Origin: CAZWUK01 sp964636685 | Lineage (GTDB): Bacteria > Bacillota > Clostridia > Christensenellales > CAG-138 | Direction: 5' to 3' | NCBI GenBank assembly: GCA_964636685.1 | Contig: CAZWUK010000090.1 | Location: forward strand, 1-8,311 | DNA: 8,311 bases | In this document: positions 5,412-8,311 of the stretch, one piece after another | Numbering within the stretch: position 1 is the first letter of the stretch | Layout of the letters: each line of letters opens with the position of its first letter | Made by a program: the position numbers and the translations under genes | Notes under the pieces: generated by a model | Seen by the model: the letters and a program-made list of their open reading frames with translations, nothing else | Database searches by the model: none | Told to the model about the DNA's origin: nothing

Positions 5412-6779
5412 ATGGAAAAAAGAATCCGAGATCCGCAAACGCTCTTTCGTCTGGACGGCATACCGCCGCTCGGAACCTCGCTGTGGCTTGCATTGCAGCA
5501 CCTGATGGCAATGATCGTCGGGTGTGTGACGCCCGCCATCATCATCTCCAACGTGATCGGTCTGCCGCAGGCTGAGCGCGTGCTGCTGATTCAGGCGTCG
5601 CTCGTCATGGCGGCGCTCTCTACCCTGTTGCAGCTTTTTCCCATCGGGAGGCGGCTGGGTTCGGGTCTGCCGGTCATCATGGGCGTCAGCTTTGCCTATG
5701 TGCCCAGCATGCAGGCCATCGTACAGACCGGCGGCATCGCCGCAATCGCGGGCGCTGTGATCGTCGGCGGCGGCGTAGCGTTTCTGGTTGGGCTGTTCAT
5801 CAAGCGCATCCGCAGGTTTTTCCCGCCCGTCATCACCGGCACGGTTGTGTTCACGATCGGTCTGTCCCTCTATCCGACCGCCATCAACTATATGGCGGGC
5901 GGCGCTTCCAACACGTATGCGCTGGTGGTGGAAGCCAAGGGGCTGTCCAGCGCGCTGGTCTACGGCTCATGGCAAAATTGGCTCGTCGCCGCGTTGACGC
6001 TGATTGCGGTCATGCTGCTGACGCAAAAGGGGAAAGGCATCTTCCGGCTTGCGGCAATCCTCATCGGCATGGCGTTTGGGTATCTTGTGTCAATCTGCTT
6101 TGGCATGGTGGATTTTTCGGGCGTCGCCGCGGCGGACTGGTTTGCGCTGCCCAAGGTGCTGCCATTCGGCGTGAGCTTTGATCCGGCGAGCTATATCGCC
6201 ATCGGATTGCTGTTTGCGATCAATTCCGTACAGGCCATTGGCGACTTCACCGCGACGACCATCGGCGGGCTCGGTCGAGAGCCTACCGATCAGGAGCTGA
6301 AGGGCGGCATTCTGGGTTACGGGCTGTCCAATATCGTCACGGCGCTGTTTGGCGGCCTGCCGACTGCCACCTATTCGCAAAACGTCGGCATCGTATCCAC
6401 CAACAAGGTCGTCAACCGCACGGTGTTCGCCATGGCGGCGGGTCTTCTGCTGCTGGCGGGCATCTGCCCGAAATTTGCCGCCGTATTGACGACAATTCCC
6501 CAATGCGTGCTGGGCGGCGGCACGATCATGGTGTTTTCCGCCATCGCCATGACGGGCATGAAGCTGATCGCATCACAGAAGCTCAATGCTAGAAACACCA
6601 CCATCGTGGGACTTTCCGCGGCGCTCGGCGTCGGCATTTCCCAATCGGCCGAGGCGCTGGGGCAGTTTCCGGACAGCGTCACGATGATCTTTGGCAAATC
6701 CCCCGTCGTAATCGCCACGATCATGGCGGTGCTTCTCAATCTCATCCTCCCCAAGGAGGAGGAAAAAGACGCGGCATAA
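5412..6779 (+). CDS. NCS2 (NAT) family nucleobase permease, probably xanthine/uric acid or other purine
   Basis: This integral membrane protein would import a nucleobase by cation symport. At 455 residues it has the typical length and hydrophobicity of the 14-helix NCS2 family. Diagnostic features are the TM1 Gln-His pair (LALQHLMAM, Q29-H30), the TM3 glycine-rich region (GLPVIMGVSFAY), and the NAT signature QNVGIVSTNK (residues 323-332), matching the [QEP]-N-x-G-x4-T-[RKG] family motif except at the last positions. In TM8 the sequence NSVQAIGDFTATT (271-283) has Gln274 where XanQ-like transporters carry a substrate-binding Glu. Other family members import uracil, but the TM8/TM10 context resembles purine carriers; nearby deoD agrees with purine salvage. 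The ATG is preferred to an upstream TTG at 5391 because AGGAG (5400-5404) lies seven bases before it. Exact substrate is not determinable from sequence. Confidence 0.9.
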   Translation: MEKRIRDPQTLFRLDGIPPLGTSLWLALQHLMAMIVGCVTPAIIISNVIGLPQAERVLLIQASLVMAALSTLLQLFPIGRRLGSGLPVIMGVSFAYVPSMQAIVQTGGIAAIAGAVIVGGGVAFLVGLFIKRIRRFFPPVITGTVVFTIGLSLYPTAINYMAGGASNTYALVVEAKGLSSALVYGSWQNWLVAALTLIAVMLLTQKGKGIFRLAAILIGMAFGYLVSICFGMVDFSGVAAADWFALPKVLPFGVSFDPASYIAIGLLFAINSVQAIGDFTATTIGGLGREPTDQELKGGILGYGLSNIVTALFGGLPTATYSQNVGIVSTNKVVNRTVFAMAAGLLLLAGICPKFAAVLTTIPQCVLGGGTIMVFSAIAMTGMKLIASQKLNARNTTIVGLSAALGVGISQSAEALGQFPDSVTMIFGKSPVVIATIMAVLLNLILPKEEEKDAA

Positions 6780-6860
6780 CAACGGCTCTTTGCGCGTTTT
6801 CCGGTTGTTCACCCGTGGCACAAAGCCCATTGTCCCATACAGCCATGCTATAAAAATCAA

Positions 6861-6888
6861 CGCGACCGCCCGACATCGGGCGGTCGCG
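6861..6888. terminator. Bidirectional terminator hairpin between permease and ydcF
   Basis: Perfect 13-bp arms CGCGACCGCCCGA (6861-6873) and its complement (6876-6888) flank a two-base centre. On the minus strand it is followed by TTGATTTTTATAG, a good T tract; on the plus strand by the weaker TATTGTTTATC. It sits in the convergent gap and probably ends transcripts from both sides. Confidence 0.85.
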
Positions 6889-6899
6889 TATTGTTTATC

Positions 6900-6930
6900 A
6901 AAAAAATCCTGCGGGCTTCTGTGGCCGCAG
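6900..6930 (-). terminator. Intrinsic terminator of uvrA-ydcF transcript
   Basis: On the minus strand CTGCGG (6930-6925) pairs with CCGCAG (6914-6909), followed two bases later by a run of seven T (6906-6900). It lies about 97 bases after the ydcF stop and before the second hairpin, giving two terminators in series. Confidence 0.65.
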
Positions 6931-6947
6931 CCCCCGGCGGTTTTGTT

Positions 6948-7015
6948 CCGACTGCGGCGATTCCTTCGCCGCAACGGAGCGCCCGGTAGCGGGCGGCTTC
7001 CCTGCCTCCGTTCGG
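6948..7015. other. Compact multi-stem structured block in the ydcF 3' region
   Basis: Stems seen in the DNA are TGCGGCGA/TCGCCGCA (6953-6960 with 6966-6973, five-base loop), ACGGAG/CTCCGT (6974-6979 with 7006-7011), CGCCCG/CGGGCG (6980-6985 with 6990-6995, loop GTAG) nested in the latter, and a closing CCGA/TCGG (6948-6951 with 7012-7015). Together they form a three-way-junction-like fold of about 68 bases in which most bases pair. It is 12 bases past the ydcF stop on the minus strand. I cannot match it to a known RNA family; it may be a structured 3' UTR, a small RNA or an interspersed repeat. Confidence 0.5.
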
Positions 7016-7026
7016 TCTTTTCTCTA

Positions 7027-7878
7027 TCAGCTGAAGTTTCCGCGCAGCGCGTAGACACAGATCCCGACGCTCTCGCGCATAAAATTATTGACGGCAAGAT
7101 ACCACACGTCCGCGGCGGGAATGCCCACGGTGTCGATGCCCTGTGCCGCGGCAACCCGATCGGCACGGTAAACGTGAAAGCCGGTCGTGACAAAGGCAAT
7201 CTTGGCATCATTGCCGAGCTTCTCGTCGATCAACTGCTTACTGTACGTGAAATTCTCCACGGTGTTTCGCGCCTGCTCCTCCAATAGGATGCGGGTTTCG
7301 TCGATCCCGCGCTCGATCATATACTTTGCCATGGCGGAGGCTTCCGTCACGGTCTCCTCAGGGCCTTGTCCGCCGGAGACTACCGCCACGGCGTCCGGAT
7401 GCGCATTGAGATATGTGATGGCGGTATCCAGCCGGTTGGAGAGCACCCACGTCACCTTATCCCCATGCACCGCCGCGCCAAGCACGATCACGGCGTCCGC
7501 CGCTTCCGTATGGTCGCCCTCATGCTTTGCAACGGTCATCAAGATGCCGCACACGATAAATATCACAATGGCAACGCCATAGCAAGCGGCAACAAACCAC
7601 TTGAATACATTCCCAAAGCCATGGGTAAGCTTTGGCAAAAGGAGTGCCATCGCCATCATCGGCACACCGAAAAACGCGGGCAGGATCACGCCGAGGTTGT
7701 AGTTGGAAAGCTGTGAAACCACCAGCGTATCGAGTGTCAAAAGCACGCCGAGGATCAGAAGAATCTTGCAAAATACCGTCATGTGAAAGCCTCGCTTTTC
7801 CAATAGCTTCAGCCCAACGAGAATCGCCGCGATCAACAGAACGCCGCACCCCAGAACCATTACTCGAAATGATGTCAT
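7027..7878 (-). CDS. DUF218 (YdcF/SanA/ElyC-like) membrane protein
   Basis: The 283-residue product has four probable membrane helices (about 5-23, 36-54, 62-82, 92-116) followed by a DUF218 domain (about 126-276). Domain motifs are DAVIVLGAAVHGD (128-140), the SNRLDTAITYL helix (147-157), VVSGGQGPEE (166-175), the SEA-like TEASAMAKYMIERGID (178-193), RNTVENF (204-210) and TTGFHVYRA (231-239). Related proteins SanA and ElyC affect envelope integrity or peptidoglycan/lipid-carrier metabolism in E. coli, and YdcF binds S-adenosylmethionine; the function here is not established. The ATG overlaps the uvrA stop as ATGA, with GGGAGGGGAG at 7894-7885 six bases upstream inside the uvrA end, so translation is probably coupled. 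A terminator pair and a structured RNA-like block lie downstream. Four helices before the domain distinguish it from the single-helix SanA type. Confidence 0.88.
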   Translation of the reverse strand: MTSFRVMVLGCGVLLIAAILVGLKLLEKRGFHMTVFCKILLILGVLLTLDTLVVSQLSNYNLGVILPAFFGVPMMAMALLLPKLTHGFGNVFKWFVAACYGVAIVIFIVCGILMTVAKHEGDHTEAADAVIVLGAAVHGDKVTWVLSNRLDTAITYLNAHPDAVAVVSGGQGPEETVTEASAMAKYMIERGIDETRILLEEQARNTVENFTYSKQLIDEKLGNDAKIAFVTTGFHVYRADRVAAAQGIDTVGIPAADVWYLAVNNFMRESVGICVYALRGNFS

Positions 7879-8311
7879 TTGTGACTCCCCTCCCGGTGTC
7901 CGTTTTCCAGAACCGGCTTCAAAAACTGCCCGGTATAGCTAGCTTCACAGGCCACAACCTGCTCCGGCGTGCCGGTGATGAGCACCGTGCCGCCGTTTTC
8001 GCCTCCCTCGGGCCCAAGATCAATGAGGTAATCCGCCGTCTTGATCACGTCGAGGTTATGCTCGATGACCAGTACCGAGCTGCCCGTCTCGCACAAGCGC
8101 TGTAGAATCTCGAGCAGCCGCTTCACATCGTCCACGTGCAGACCTGTCGTGGGCTCATCCAGCACATACAGGGTTTTGCCCGTGTCGCGTCTGGAAAGCT
8201 CCGTGGCAAGCTTCACCCGCTGCGCCTCACCGCCGGAAAGCTGTGTGGACGGCTGCCCCAGCTTGACATAGCCGAGTCCCACGTCAAAGAGCGTTTGCAG
8301 CTTGCGTTTGA
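7875..8311 (-). CDS. uvrA: Excinuclease ABC subunit A, C-terminal fragment (gene continues beyond right edge)
   Basis: The frame enters from the right edge and ends with TGA at 7877-7875; 144 C-terminal residues of a roughly 940-residue protein are present. UvrA is the damage-sensing ATPase of the UvrABC nucleotide excision repair system, acting as a dimer that loads UvrB on lesions. The fragment holds the second ABC domain: signature LSGGEAQRVKLA (fragment residues 24-35), Walker B LYVLDEPTTGLH (47-58), the switch histidine in VIEHNLDV (81-88), and the UvrA-specific tail TADYLIDLGPEGGENGG. All catalytic residues in this part are intact. The truncation is only the window edge. It overlaps the next gene by four bases (ATGA), which makes it the upstream member of a two-gene operon. 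Confidence 0.98.
   Translation of the reverse strand, partial: KRKLQTLFDVGLGYVKLGQPSTQLSGGEAQRVKLATELSRRDTGKTLYVLDEPTTGLHVDDVKRLLEILQRLCETGSSVLVIEHNLDVIKTADYLIDLGPEGGENGGTVLITGTPEQVVACEASYTGQFLKPVLENGHREGSHK

Noticed and set aside
4196..5551. 451-codon minus-strand open frame
   Set aside because: It runs antisense to the CobW-like gene, crosses into the permease leader and start, and has no recognisable domains.

Overview
The window looks like a chromosomal segment from a moderately GC-rich Firmicute, most likely a gut clostridium of the Oscillospiraceae/Ruminococcaceae type. This is inferred from strong GGAGG-type ribosome binding sites, sigma-A-like promoters with extended -10 boxes, a Big_2/Flg_new surface protein, and the protein families present. 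I name no species. There are seven protein genes, two of them cut by the window edges, and no tRNA, rRNA, CRISPR array or insertion sequence that I can see.

Layout. Positions 1-1707 (minus strand) encode the N-terminal 569 residues of a secreted surface protein with a signal peptide, a run of Big_2 immunoglobulin-like domains and a Flg_new/InlB-type repeat; its C-terminus lies beyond the left edge. A 459-base AT-rich, gene-free stretch (1708-2166) holds its probable promoter, a dyad between the -35 and -10 boxes, scattered GTTACATT repeats and a terminator-like hairpin for the next gene. Then come asnA (2167-3174, minus) and deoD (3298-4017, plus), which diverge from a compact intergenic region where the two -35 boxes lie on top of each other inside a 13-base palindrome. 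Downstream on the plus strand are a COG0523/CobW-type metallochaperone GTPase (4235-5188) and an NCS2 (NAT) purine/xanthine permease (5412-6779), each with its own candidate promoter. A perfect 13-bp-arm hairpin separates the permease from the convergent minus-strand pair uvrA-ydcF (uvrA stop and ydcF start overlap as ATGA). Between ydcF and its terminator is a compact RNA-structure-like block (6948-7015).

How the genes may work together. deoD (phosphorolysis of purine nucleosides) and the NCS2 permease (uptake of purine bases) fit purine salvage; asnA makes asparagine from aspartate and ammonia, and shares a control region with deoD. The CobW-like protein is probably a metal-handling GTPase with no obvious client here. 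uvrA (excision repair) and the DUF218 membrane protein are probably translationally coupled.

Most of this is ordinary housekeeping sequence. I do not see a convincing new multi-gene system. The items most worth a second look are the overlapping back-to-back asnA/deoD promoters, the structured block at 6948-7015, the CobW-like protein that lacks the usual NKxD motif, and the operator-like dyad in front of the surface-protein gene. Long open frames opposite asnA, cobW and the surface-protein gene are antisense shadows.
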